Part shown: piece after piece, positions 10,457-20,705 of the stretch
How positions within the stretch are numbered: position 1 is the first letter of the stretch
How the letters are laid out: each line of letters begins with the position of its first letter
Assembly: GCA_950097015.1 (NCBI GenBank)
Contig: CATNEN010000025.1
Location: 4,007,001 to 4,071,000 of the forward strand
Direction: 5' to 3'
Length of the DNA: 64,000 nt
Source of the DNA: Macrostomum hystrix
Lineage: Eukaryota > Platyhelminthes > Macrostomidae
Translations under genes and position numbers: made by a program
The notes under the pieces: model-generated
Database searches by the model: none
What the model was told of the DNA's origin: nothing
The model's input: only the letters and a program-made list of their open reading frames with translations

Positions 10457-10830
10457 TTCCTGAATCTCAAAGCGTCGGCATCGTCGGGGTGTCTGGTGGC
10501 GAAAACCACCAATATTGCTCACCAAGCTTCATCGTGTAACCATGTCGTCTATTATTCTTGACTATAATTTATTGATTAAATTGTTATATTGTTAAATGGT
10601 TCATTATTATGCTGCTGAACCAATATGGATTCGCCAAAGAGGTTTATACTGAGCAATGAAGGTTGTCCCCAGAGTCTTCGACAAGAATCGCTGAATTTCT
10701 CGACGATGCTGACCTCGGACAGCTTTGAAAATTAGTTCATCGCAAAGAGGGAAACATGTTTTTTCCATAAGGTGGACTTTCAAAAAATTGGTCATTCGAT
10801 CTGGGAGCTTTCGTGAATTAGGCAGGGGGT
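10457..10830 (+). repeat. Unclassified interspersed repeat family C, copy 1
   Basis: This shares scattered, alignable blocks with 13100-13570 and 24510-24930: cggggtgtctggtggc, accaatatggattcgcca, agaggtttatac, cgacaagaatcg and gggagct-tcgtgaa. The copies are strongly diverged and no intact ORF runs through them. On the minus strand copies 1 and 2 both retain a reading ending in KPLWRI-IGS, which may be a worn coding remnant. Confidence 0.65.
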
Positions 10831-10946
10831 ATTTGAAATGCCCTGTTGTCTTTCCCCATGGGAAAAATCATGTTCTTTCCACTGTTCAGTGATCTTTGCA
10901 TAAATTGAATTCAACCAATCATAGCTACTTGAATAAAATAACCTAT

Positions 10947-11245
10947 TGGGGGTGGTAGCCTAGTGGTTAGAGCGTCGGACTCACGGCTTGAAGGTTGGAG
11001 GTTCGATTTCCGACTCCGCGACTCTGGTACAATTTTTGTTCTTTTGCAAGACACATAACTCTGCATTGCTTCAGTTCATCCAGCTGTTAAACAGCGGGTG
11101 CTGTGGTAATTGAGGGTGGGTGTGGCGTCTCCCAGGTCCATGGACTAACAGCCGTACGCGGCCTTTCTGTCGGCTGTACTGTACTGTCGGCTGCACATGC
11201 TCAATGGTCAGCGGCATGGGCTGCACCAAAATGAATTTATTTACT
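10947..11245 (+). repeat. SINE-like family A, copy 2, with tRNA-derived head
   Basis: The first 75 bases read like a tRNA promoter: tggtagcctagtggttagagc as A-box region and ggaggttcgatttccgac as B-box. No matching acceptor stem is visible, so this is not a tRNA gene. The family A body (ctctgcattgcttcagttc, ccagctgttaaa, gtccatggact) follows directly. Confidence 0.8.
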
Positions 11246-11591
11246 ATTCCCCTGGATGAATACGATGCTTAGTTGCGTTTGATGTTACAACAACTTTTGA
11301 GCGAACATATTTTTCTAAGAGTTAGTGTTTCTGCGGCTGCCTTCGTCGAAGAATAATAGTACGAGCTATTTTTTACCTTGCGAGCGTACCGTGTTTGCTC
11401 ACAGTCCCAATAACATTTTGTATTCTCAACCAAGTCTCCTTTTCTCTCCCAGAATTGCGGCAGAGTTTATTAACGGGTTCCTTGTGAAGCTGAGATTAAC
11501 TTGTACTCGTCTACTCGCGACCACCAAAGCAACTAAAAAATCAACTAGTCTAAAGTTCGCCGAATCAGCCAAAAATTATGTTTGCACTAAC

Positions 11592-12455
11592 CAGCGTTAG
11601 TCTGCGGCACCAGGTCTCCGTAGCCGACCGTTGTCATGGTTACCAGCGACCACCAGAAGCCGTCGAACATGGAGGTAAAGCGCGAGTCGCCCTGCCTGCC
11701 GCCTCCGCCGCCGCACTTTGAGCAGTCAACGGCACCGCCTTTGCCTCCACCGCCGCTGCCGCCTCCACCGCCGCTGCCATTCGGCTCGTTGCGCGACTTT
11801 TCGCAGAAGAAGATCAGAGTGCTGAACAGCAGAGTGCCCAGGGCGACAAACACGCCCATGAGCATGAGATCACGGAATGAGGTGCGCAGAGTGTAGATCA
11901 GAACCTGCAGTCCCCGATAATGCCTGCCGATGCGCAGCAGACGCATGAACAGAGTGATCTTCAGGAAGGCGATGTACTCAGCTAAGCCGAAATTATTATT
12001 ATCGGAGAATTCGATGATGCCAAAAAAGAACCTCAGCAGCTCGTTGACAAAGAACGGCATTATGGACAGCACGTCGATGATGGTGTAGTTGTTCTTGAAG
12101 TAGGCGATCTTGTTCTTGCAGCAAAGCAGGCGGACAAAAAAGTCGAAGGTTAGTACGCCGAAAGCGATCCAGTCGGGATAGGTGAGCCAGTCCACCTTAA
12201 TCTTGGCGTTGACGTCGGTGTGATTGCCGTACCAGGACGGGTGCTTGGCCGAGTAGAAGGCAATCTCACTGGGCGTCATTGAGCGTTGAAATCTCTCCGA
12301 TGTGCTAGCAACGAAGCTGAACACGGTGTACAACACCGTGACACTCAGGATCACGGCGTAGACAGCGGCTGGAAAGCTGGACGAAGGATGGTCGAGAATC
12401 TTCCAGCAGCGCTTGCGCAGCGACGCCAGGGCTTCCTTGACTCGTCGGCGCCAAC
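11592..12455 (-). CDS. KCNC: Shaw/Kv3-like K+ channel, exon 4 (S1 to selectivity filter)
   Basis: This exon encodes most of the membrane domain of a voltage-gated potassium channel. In order it gives a WRRR linker, S1 (AVILSVTVLYTVFSFV), a long S1-S2 loop, S2 (DFFVRLL), S3 (TIIDVLSIMPFF), S4 (KITLFMRLLRIGRHYRGLQ), S5 and the P-loop with the TVGYG filter, which makes it K+ selective. The S4-S5 segment and YTLRTSF fit Shaw channels. Two things are unusual. One S4 position that is Arg in Shaw is Leu, so the charges run K, L, R, R, R at every third residue. The extracellular turret holds a Gly-rich insert with a Cys-Ser-Lys-Cys pair. The exon is bounded by AG before 12455 and the donor GTTAGT after 11592, both phase 1. 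Confidence 0.96.
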
Positions 12456-12763
12456 CTTGAGGTTGTTAAAATGGGGTGGTTAAAACTTGAGGTGACAGTA
12501 CACACCAGGAGGTAAAGATAGAGGCGATTCTCATCTAAAGAAGTTAAAAGCGGATTCCCAGAAAAGCCAATGGAATTCCCATTCAATAGAGTTTAAACAG
12601 AGGAAATTCCCATCGAAAATAATTTTAGATAGCCGCTATTCCCACATAAAAGAATTCAGAATCGACGCAAATTTTCATCTGACGGAGTTAAATATAAAGG
12701 AATTCCCTTCACTTTACATGCGGCCCCACAGACGGGGGTGCAACCTCCACGAGTAAGAATTAC

Positions 12764-13012
12764 CGTGCGCCTTAGCTGGATCATTGTCCAGAGGATCGTC
12801 AAACTCCACCCCGTTCGGTAGCAGCAGCGGCTCATTCTCCATCTCTTCTTTAAAGAAGTTTTCAAACTTTTTCAAGCTGACCAGCCGACTCTTAGTGTCC
12901 ATGAGGTGGCTGACGCAGCAGTTCTGGATCTCGATCACCGACTGGACGCCCCAGAGGGCGAGCTCGCGTTCCAGCAGCGGACCGCAGTAGTGATGCGGCA
13001 CGTGCAGCTCGC
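12764..13012 (-). CDS. KCNC: Shaw/Kv3-like K+ channel, exon 3 (second half of T1 domain)
   Basis: Encodes the second half of the cytoplasmic tetramerization (T1/BTB) domain and the linker to S1. It starts in the middle of the GEL motif and carries CGPLLERELALWG, close to the CGPLFEEELEFWG type of Shaw channels. His...Cys...Cys-Cys residues follow in the pattern of the zinc site found in Shab, Shaw and Shal T1 domains but not in Shaker. Here the spacing between the single Cys and the Cys pair is 21, one more than usual. The acceptor is TTTTCAG, the donor GTAATT, and both junctions are phase 1. The next intron (12456-12763) is short and holds degenerate attccca-type repeats. Confidence 0.95.
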
Positions 13013-13099
13013 CTGAAAAGATGGGGGCATGGGTCGCAGTGGATTCGTTAGAGCGTCCAACTAGCTTCAGGCAGTTTAAGCCAACAGTAGAACGACCAT

Positions 13100-13570
13100 G
13101 GCTGGTATATATGTTTTATTCATCTCCCAAAATATTCAACCAATCACCATGAAATTCCAGAACACGGGCTACAATTTCCCGTTCTATCCGATGAAACAAC
13201 GTCTTTAATCACAAAACATCGTCGAGATATTCAGCGATCCTCGTCGAGGTGTCTAGTGGCGCATATCATCAATATCGGAATAGATTTTCTGCTCACAAAA
13301 TGTCATCTTCTCATCGTCGGCTATTATTCATGATTATATTGTTAAGTATTATATATTTGAACCAATATATATTCGCCACAGAGGTTTATACAGAGCAATG
13401 TTATTTGTCATTGTCACCAGGGCCTTCGACACGAATCGCTGAATACCTCAAGGATGCTTACTCGACCGGCTTTGAAAGTTAGTTCATTCAGATTCAGATG
13501 GATTCAGATGGTGGACTTTCACTAAAATCGGTCATTTGATTTGGGAGCTATCGTGAAATAGGCCCCGAAT
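13100..13570 (+). repeat. Interspersed repeat family C, copy 2
   Basis: Aligns along its length with copy 3 at 24510-24930 (gatgaaacaac, aatcacaaaacatcg, tcgagatattcagcg, gtgtctagtggc, ctcacaaaat, gaggtttatac, ttcgacacgaatcg) and with copy 1 at 10457. It lies in Kv intron 2 on the strand opposite to the gene. Confidence 0.65.
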
Positions 13571-13626
13571 AGCGTGGTCTTTTACTGTTAAAGAAGAGCC
13601 TTTCTGCTTTCAAACGACACCAAAAC

Positions 13627-13915
13627 TTGTCTCGATGTGGCATGCCAAAAGTAACAATACTTTCCGGACAACCCATGCACTCGTATTTTGGTGGCCTGTC
13701 TCGATGTGGCATGCCAAAAGTAACAATACTTTCCGGACAACCCATGCACTCGTATTTTGGTGGCCTGTCTCGATGTGGCATGCCAAAAGTAACAATACTT
13801 TCCGGACAACCCATGCACTCGTATTTTGGTGGCCTGTCTCGATGTGGCATGCCAAAAGTAACAATACTTTCCGGACAACCCATGCACTCGTATTTTGGTG
13901 GCCTGTCTCGATGCC
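13627..13915. repeat. 69 bp minisatellite in Kv intron 2
   Basis: About four near-identical 69 bp units run from tctcgatgtggcatgcc to attttggtggcctg. The copies are almost free of substitutions, so the expansion is recent. Because 69 is divisible by three, several frames stay open through the array. I do not regard these as coding. Confidence 0.93.
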
Positions 13916-14038
13916 CTCAAGGCACAGTGAAAACGTACACTGCCCGACGTAAGAGAAGCCGTGAAAAAAATGCGCGCACACCTGGTCAATCGTGTAATCA
14001 CTTTACTATTCTCAATTGGAATCTATTGTAAAGCTCAC

Positions 14039-14383
14039 CGTATCGGCAGTACCACAGCACTATCTTGAAGATGGCCGGGTCCCTGTCAAAGTAGTACTCC
14101 TGCTGCGCGGCCCGGTAGATGCCGTCGTGCAGCAGCTTGTCGTAGATGTGCCTCTGTTTCAGCAGTGTCGAACGCAGCACCTCGAAGCGAGTACCGCTGA
14201 CGTTCATCCTTACGAGACCGAGGACGTCGATGCTGTCAAGATCCAGCGACTCGCCGCACTCTAAGGACGCCTCGTCGATGAAGTGCAGATTTTCAAAGTC
14301 AGTTTTTGCCAGCTCGAGCAGCTGAATCCGCTGCGGATCGCTCATGGTTGATGAGGCTCGCGCGCGGCTCGTACGACGACCAA
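14039..14383 (-). CDS. KCNC: Shaw/Kv3-like K+ channel, exon 2 (first half of T1 domain)
   Basis: Encodes the first half of T1, the domain that sorts subunits into family-specific tetramers: VRMNVSGTRFEVLRSTLL, then YYFDRDPAIFKIVLWYCRYG. The donor GTGAGC after 14039 is phase 1 and joins cleanly to exon 3. There are two possible beginnings. An internal ATG at 14345 gives a compact channel starting MSDPQR. Alternatively the acceptor ccaccag before 14383 joins in frame to the Gln/Ala-rich exon at 16971-17553. I prefer the second because the donor, acceptor and phase all agree, but both starts may be used. Only the family assignment of T1 is firm. Confidence 0.9.
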
Positions 14384-14429
14384 CTGGTGGACGGAGAATC
14401 ACGGTAGGGTTTGCAGCCTAGGACCCCGC

Positions 14430-15979
14430 AAGCTGTAGCCTAGTAACACAAGCTGTAGCCTAGTAACACAAGCTGTAGCCTAGTAACACAAGCTGTAGCT
14501 CAGTAACACAAGCTGTAGCTCAGTAACACAAGCTGTAGCCTAGTAACACAAGCTGTAGCTCAGTAACACAAACTGTAGCTCAGTATCACAAGCTGTAGCC
14601 TAGTAACACAAGCTGTAGCTCAGTAACACAAGCACAAGCTGTAGCCTAGTAACACAAGCTGTAGCTCAGTAACACAAGCTGTAGCTCAGTAACACAAGCT
14701 GTAGCTCAGTAACACAAGCTGTAGCTCAGTAACACAAGCTGTAGCTCAGTAACACAAGCTGTAGCTCAGTAACACAAGCTGTAGCCTAGTAACACAAGCT
14801 GTAGCTCAGTAACACAAGCTGTAGCCTAGTAACACAAGCTGTAGCTCAGTAACACAAGCTGTAGCTCAGTAACACAAGCTGTAGCCTAGTAACACAAGCT
14901 GTAGCTCAGTAACACAAGCTGTAGCTCAGTAACACAAGCTGTAGCTCAGTAACACAAGCTGTAGCTCAGTAACACAAGCTGTAGCTCAGTAACACAAGCT
15001 GTAGCCTAGTAACACAAGCTGTAGCCTAGTAACACAAGCTGTAGCTCAGTAACACAAGCTGTAGCCTAGTAACAGAAGCTGTAGCTCAGTAACACAAGCT
15101 GTAGCTCAGTAACACAAGCTGTAGCTCAGTAACACAAGCTGTAGCTCAGTAACACAAGCTGTAGCCTAGTAACACAAGCTGTAGCTCAGTAACACAAGCT
15201 GTAGCCTAGTAACAGAAGCTGTAGCTCAGTAACACAAGCTGTAGCTCAGTAACACAAGCTGTAGCCTAGTAACACAAGCTGTAGCTCAGTAACACAAGCT
15301 GTAGCCTAGTAACACAAGCTGTAGCTCAGTAACACAAGCTGTAGCTCAGTAACACAAGCTGTAGCTCAGTAACACAAGCTGTAGCCTAGTAACACAAGCT
15401 GTAGCTCAGTAACACAAGCTGTAGCTCAGTAACACAAGCTGTAGCATAGTAACACAAGCTGTAGCCTAGTAACACAAGCTGTAGCTCAGTAACACAAGCT
15501 GTAGCTCAGTAACACATGCTGTAGCTCAGTAACACAAGCTGTAGCTCAGTAACACAAGCTGTAGCTCAGTAACACAAGCTGTAGCTCAGTAACACAAGCT
15601 GTAGCTCAGTAACACATGCTGTAGCTCAGTAACACAAGCTGTAGCCTAGTAACACAAGCTGTAGCTCAGTAACACAAGCTGTAGCCTAGTAACACATGCT
15701 GTAGCCTAGTAACACAAGCTGTAGCCTAGTAACACAAGCTGTAGCCTAGTAACACAAGCTGTAGCTCAGTAACACAAGCTGTAGCCTAGTAACACATGCT
15801 GTAGCCTAGTAACACAAGCTGTAGCCTAGTAACACAAGCTGTAGCCTAGTAACACAAGCTGTAGCCTAGTAACACAAGCTGTAGCCTAGTAACACAAGCT
15901 GTAGCCTAGTAACACAAGCTGTAGCCTAGTAACACAAGCTGTAGCCTAGTAACACAAGCTGTAGCTCAGTAACACAAGC
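14430..15979. repeat. 20 bp satellite array, about 77 copies, two intermixed monomer types
   Basis: The unit is aagctgtag followed by either ctcagtaacac or cctagtaacac. The period is strictly 20 bp except for one 6 bp slip near 14630. The ctc type dominates the middle and the cct type dominates the right end. It fills more than half of the predicted Kv intron 1 (14384-16970). Both monomer types resemble the A-box words of tRNA promoters. Confidence 0.97.
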
Positions 15980-16684
15980 CTTCAGAGCCTCTTCTCTCTC
16001 AGGACACAATCTCACCTGCGTTAACGTGCTCAAACCTGTCCATGGTCGGGTCATTTCTTCGCCCAGTACAGAAATTACTGTTATTGACTTTTCTGTCGCA
16101 GACATTGAAGCCCATGCTGGAGCTGCAGCTATTTGCTGAGCTTTGGCAGTACATGAGTACCCTATCTCACTGATTCTCAAGCTTGCTATATTTTCGTAAC
16201 TTCTTGCCCCCCTCCCTTCTCGCTATTGTTTATCGTATAGTCTTGAAAATAGTTACGAAAAGAGTTGAAAGAAAAAGTTTTCTACCGTTTCTAACCGTTC
16301 TTTACCGTTCCCCTCTTCGTACCATTAATCTCAATTAAAGTTTTTGAAGAAAACTGTTTTCTGCAGACTATATGTTGGCATCCCCTATTTTTCGACCCCC
16401 AGACATCCCTGATTGGTTGGCTCTGATTCGCCCAGTCGGGATTCGGGAAATTTTAGCGGACCTCTATATGGACCTTACGGCTGTTCAAAATATAATAAAA
16501 AAATTCGAACTCGTTCATTGTTTTTCGAGCGGTGAACTTACTGTGGTGTGAGTTGGGGTGGATTTCCGATAATTGGGATGATTGAGTAGGGGCGGGTAGA
16601 TAGAGGCAGAGAGGGAGAGAGAGATGGGTAGAGAAAGTAAATAACTGAAGTAATTTTTATGACGCTGATGGTTTAAGCGGCCAT
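15980..16684 (-). other. Rest of Kv intron 1, no gene seen
   Basis: Ordinary AT-moderate sequence between the 20 bp and 34 bp arrays. Short open frames are present but carry no recognisable domain. Confidence 0.6.
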
Positions 16685-16820
16685 GGATTATGGGATTAGA
16701 GAAATGACCTACTGACAAGGATTATGGGATTAGAGAAATGACCTACTGACAAGGATTATGGGATTAGAGAAATGACCTACTGACAAGGACTATGGGATTA
16801 GAGAAATGACCATCTGAGAA
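16685..16820. repeat. 34 bp tandem repeat, 4 copies
   Basis: The unit gattatgggattagagaaatg plus acctactgacaag is repeated four times with few changes. It lies in the same Kv intron as the 20 bp array. Confidence 0.92.
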
Positions 16821-16970
16821 AGAATTTATCAACTAGAAACAGGATCTGCTGACAAGCGTTTGTCAACCAAACCGTGCAACAGGAAATGCCAGCAGTTCCA
16901 ACCGTAAAATTTCCAATGGCTAAATTAGTGGCTGTGTTTTTCTAATCTGTAAGAGTATTCATTGACTTAC

Positions 16971-17553
16971 GCCTTCCAGCGAATGCCTCGTCCATGGCTC
17001 CCAAGCTGCCAGCGTCCGAGGTCCCAGCCTCGTCGGCTGCATTGACAGACGCTGCCGCTGACGATGCCGCAGCCGCAGCCGCCGCCGCCACCGCCGCCGC
17101 CGCAGCAAGACTTTTCTTTCGACGGAATAGCAGGCTGCCCAGGCTGGGCCGACCGCTGCCGCTGTTGCTGTTGCTGTTTCCTGGCCTGCCAGCTTCGTCG
17201 ATTGAATTCGCCGGGCTGGCGTTGTTTCTCCTGTCGTTGATCTCCGCGGCTACGATTGTCGAATAAGCCACAGCGCATGAAGAGGCGCTGCTGCTGCGGC
17301 TGATTCCGGAGCCACCGGCTGCTGCTGCCGCGGCGGCGGCTGCGGCATTTGCCGCGGTCGCGTCTACAGTGGCGGAGCGATGCTGCAGTAGCCTGGTTGC
17401 TATTCTACTAGACGTCGGCTGCGGGCAGTAGGATTTCTTGCGCTGCTGCTGCTGCTGCTGCTGCTGCTTCGCCGCCTTAGCCGCTTTCTTACTGTTGCCA
17501 GCATCTCGCATTGAGTATTCCTCAGTGGACGAGTTGTGCATGAAATGCGCCAT
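16971..17553 (-). CDS. Probable exon 1 of the Kv gene: Gln/Ala-rich N-terminal extension
   Basis: An ATG at 17553 opens 194 codons that end at a consensus donor (GGC|GTAAGT) in phase 1. The protein has a Q8 run near residue 30, several long alanine runs, Ser/Asn-rich stretches and small basic patches (FRRKKS, RRKS). No folded domain is recognisable. The alanine codons are mixed, not a single repeated triplet, which argues for selection on the protein. Spliced to 14383 the frame continues without a stop into the T1 domain, which makes it a candidate cytoplasmic extension of the channel, perhaps an inactivation or anchoring tail. It could instead belong to a separate upstream gene. No 5' UTR or promoter was identified. 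Confidence 0.6.
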
Positions 17554-18185
17554 CAATTTTTGTTTTATCTTATTTTCTAGTCAGCTGAAATGGGATTTGG
17601 AGTGTCATGCGCTCAACATGCTACTTGTGTCTACTCATGCTAAAATAAGTAGAGCCCAAAGCATCTCGGTGAAATTATTAACTAGTATTGCATTTAATTA
17701 ACTTAATCACTGGGCAAATACTAGAGAATGCAGGTAGCAGAGAATATTGGATCCGGGATGGTTGGGGGAGGAGGTTTAGTTCGTCACACTGTAGAAAACA
17801 AGCGAATGCTGGGCCTCATTCGCAGCATGAAATGGACGTCGCCAGCTGGTCATATTTATCTATACTGCCCAGACCCGACCTTGGCGCTGTTAGCTCTTCC
17901 TCCAGCCATCCCCCGCAGACAAGAAGATTCCCACTTGCACTTGGCCACTTGGCAACCTTTCGTCAAAGACTGTCAAATTCAGAGTTTATGCGTCGTTTAA
18001 CTTTAGTTTTTGGGAGGTCTCTTCAGAGAAAGGTTGGCAGCTTGGAAGGACAACTTTCTAATCTTCTAGCAGAAATTGGCGTCCCCGTTCTGCAACTTTT
18101 TAGTGCTTCCACTTTGGGGCGCACTACTTGGCCTATTTACTTAGGCAAGCTATGAAATTTCTGAAAGGAACGGAAACGGGAAGGA
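17554..18185. other. Upstream flank of the Kv gene, nothing recognised
   Basis: Probable 5' flank or 5' UTR of the minus-strand gene. An open plus-strand frame at 17728-18000 has no recognisable domain, and no core promoter motif could be assigned. Confidence 0.5.
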
Positions 18186-18265
18186 ATGTTGTAGCCTCAG
18201 TGATTGGAGCTTCGGACTGCTGGTCGAGAAGTCGGGAGTTCGAATCTCATCTGTAAAATGGTACC
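18186..18265 (+). repeat. tRNA-like SINE head
   Basis: The A-box-like tagcctcagtgattggagc and the B-box-like gggagttcgaatctcatc are spaced as in tRNA promoters. No acceptor stem is seen, so this is a SINE relic. Confidence 0.55.
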
Positions 18266-18699
18266 AGCTTGAGGTCTGTTTAAATTTGTTCGCCCGATTC
18301 CATGAACTGATTGATTCCAAGCGGCACAATAAAATAGAAATGATCCTTTCATTTGCTTGACCTGACCACTCTTCATTACAGGTGAGCCATTGTGCGTGGC
18401 ATCAAATTTCTAATAAAAGTTTACTCTGTGGACTCTTCAACTGAAGAAGGCAGCTCGCGATGAGAGATTTGATTGGGGCTTGCGTCTATGCTGTGCACTT
18501 GGAGACTGCTGGCGTATCTGATTTCGGGAAAGTTTTAAATCTCAAAGCATTCACGGAAGTCAAGATGGTTCAGAGTTCAACTGCCCGTTGACTTTTTCCG
18601 AAACTCTAAAAAGGAAGCGAAAAGTTCTCCCCAAGACACGGAGAGATATCTAAGCTTCTACTCCGTGCAAGCAACAAAAAGCAATGAATAAAAGTTTTC
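18266..18699. other. Spacer, nothing recognised
   Basis: Unique-looking sequence with no convincing coding frame or repeat. Confidence 0.5.
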
Positions 18700-19010
18700 T
18701 TGGTTGGTTGGTTGGTTGGTTGGTTGGTTGGTTGGTTAATTGGTTGGTTGGTTGGTTGGGTGGTTGGTTGGTTGGTTGGGTGGTTGGTTGGTTGGTTGGT
18801 TGGTTGGTTGGTTGGTTGGTTGGTTGGTTGGTTGGTTGGTTGGTTGGTTGGTTAATTGGTTGGTTGGTTGGTTGGGTGGTTGGTTGGTTGGTTGGTTGGT
18901 TGGTTGGTTGGTTGGTTGGTTGGTTGGTTGGGTGGTTGGTTGGTTGGGTGGTTGGTTGGTTGGTTGGTTGGTTGGTTGGTTGGTTGGTTGGTTGGGTGGT
19001 TGGTTGGTTG

Positions 19011-19042
<32 letters not shown>

Positions 19043-19047
19043 GTTGG
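18700..19047. repeat. TTGG tetranucleotide microsatellite, about 350 bp
   Basis: Almost pure ttgg with occasional ttaa and extra-g variants. The frames it opens (Trp-Leu-Val-Gly on plus, Asn-Gln-Pro-Thr on minus) result from the repeat and are not genes. Confidence 0.98.
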
Positions 19048-19517
19048 TGAAATTCTGCAAAGCAAGTATCGCCGCAGCAGCGTCTTATCAGAACACTTCA
19101 GAAAAGCAGATCTATCAATCAATGCCAATCGTCCAAGACGAATGAGTGGAGACGTGCATGTTGCCATCAGTCGTGTTTGAAAGTGCCGAAATGATGAAGA
19201 TCATTTGGCAGGAATGATTTAGCAAATTCTCGAGACAATCCTTGCTCCTGGTCATTCTTTAAGGCTCAATTCTCAGCAGCTCGAGAAGGAGACCGATAAA
19301 CGTTTCCAACATCCCATAAGGGATTCTGTTATCTCGCTAAGCCAGACACCGAGGACGGAATCGGTCGATTGAAGCTTAAAATTGAACCGCTAAGGCTCGG
19401 CGCAGTCGGAAACTGAAGAAAAGCGTGTTTCAAGAATAAATATTCAGCCTTTCAAGGACTTCGCTGAATGTTTACCAACAAAAATTGTTTGAAAAAAAAC
19501 CGCTACAAATTGACCAG
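19048..19517. other. Spacer, nothing recognised
   Basis: No gene or repeat identified between the two arrays. Confidence 0.5.
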
Positions 19518-19935
19518 ACTGCTAGTGGTATGAGCGGGACTGCTAGTGGTATGAGCGGGACTGCTAGTGGTATGAGCGGGACTGCTAGTGGTATGAGCGG
19601 CACTGCTAGTGGTATGAGCGGGACTGCTAGTGGTATGAGCGGGACTGCTAGTGGTATGAGCGGGACTGCTAGTGGTATGAGCGGGACTGCTAGTGGTATG
19701 AGCGGGACTGCTAGTGGTATGAGCGGGACTGCTAGTGGTATGAGCGGCACTGCTAGTGGTATGAGCGGCGCTGCTAGTGGTATGAGCGGGACTGCTAGTG
19801 GTATGAGCGGCACTGCTAGTGGTATGAGCGGCACTGCTAGTGGTATGAGCGGGACTGCTAGTGGTATGAGCGGCACTGCTAGTGGTATGAGCGGGACTTC
19901 TAGTGGTATGAGCGGGACTGCTAGTGGTATGAGCG
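19518..19935. repeat. 21 bp minisatellite, about 20 copies
   Basis: The unit gactgctagtggtatgagcgg shows almost no variation except g/c at one position. It keeps a frame open (Met-Ser-Gly-Thr-Ala-Ser-Gly), but that frame begins at a non-ATG codon and shows no gene context. Confidence 0.96.
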
Positions 19936-20464
19936 AGTTAGGAATTAGGTTTGATCGTCGAACGCCCGGAAGGATTGGTCACGACCCTAAAAGTGTTTGT
20001 CACGGCCCAAATTTGTCTTTAGTCAGCTCGTTATAGCACCATTAAATAGGATTCCAAGCCGATTTACTGGGAGTCAATGAATCATCATAATTATTTTCCT
20101 CCCCTCGCCGAATTTATCCCCTAAAGTTGGCGTTTTCGGAAGTTCATTTCGATCGGTAACTTAGATAAAAGTTTGAAGGTTGCGAGTCGGCGTAAACAAA
20201 TGCCAGCCTTGCACCTGGTCCAGGTTTGTACTTCTGCTATTGTGGTCATAAAAGTGCTCCCCATTTGTTCTAGGATTCATTTCCCGGCCCCTCCTATCCG
20301 ACAGACAGGGGTAAGCTGACCTGGGGGACTTTTTCAATCTAGATTTGATTTATTGTCACTTAGTGATACGCCCAGATCGTCGATGTTGAGGGCAGTTCTG
20401 AGTGCCAGACTAGAGTCCTTGCAATTGCATTTGTACCGATTGATATATAACAATATATTGATTG

Positions 20465-20705
20465 ACACTGTAAGCGGTTGTAGCCTTGTTCGATTCCCGA
20501 CTCCACTGGAACAATTTGTGCTTTAGTTCACCCAGCTGTTAAATGGGTACCAGCATCAGCTGGGGGTAATTGAAGGTCGGTGTGGCGTCCCCCCAGTCCA
20601 TGGACTGAACAGCTGTACGCAGCCTTCAGATGTGCTGCGCGTCAGCTGCGGCTGTGTTGTCGGCTGCACATCTGACCCGTTTGGGGCAGGTGTAATAAAA
20701 AATTA
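20465..20705 (+). repeat. SINE-like family A, copy 3
   Basis: A remnant of the B-box region (gttcgattcccgactcc) is followed by the family A body: cccagctgttaaatgggtaccagcatcagctg, agtccatggactgaacagc and ggctgcacatctgacc, then an AT-rich tail. It is closer to copy 1 than to copy 2. Confidence 0.8.

Larger units (their letters stand above)
276..11591 (-). other. Kv gene intron 4 (11.3 kb) between pore exon and S6 exon
   Basis: The donor GTTAGT is at 11591-11586 and the acceptor CAG ends at 276, both read on the minus strand. The intron holds a pyrimidine-rich minisatellite (469-727 and 7055-8012) split by a 6.3 kb LINE on the plus strand, SINE-like copies at 8806-9345 and 10947-11245, and a copy of an unclassified interspersed repeat at 10457-10830. 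The stretches 8013-8805, 9346-10456 and 11246-11591 show no further gene or repeat that I can identify. Confidence 0.85.

Noticed and set aside
10947-11030. tRNA gene
   Set aside because: A-box and B-box words are present but no acceptor stem or consistent cloverleaf was found. It is joined to a repeated SINE body.
13548-14031. Five overlapping open frames through the 69 bp repeat
   Set aside because: A unit length divisible by three keeps frames open. The region is the intron of the Kv gene with clear splice sites on both sides.
14346-14402. Upstream start of the T1 exon at 14402
   Set aside because: The codon there is GTG, not ATG. The sequence before 14383 is better explained as intron ending in ccaccag.
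14430-15979. CRISPR-like array
   Set aside because: Units are contiguous with no unique spacers, and the context is a eukaryotic intron.
18650-19180. Overlapping Trp/Leu/Val/Gly and Asn/Gln/Pro/Thr frames
   Set aside because: Products of the TTGG microsatellite in all frames.
19485-20036. 183-codon frame of MSGTASG repeats
   Set aside because: Starts at TTG, is defined by the 21 bp array, and has no splice or promoter context.
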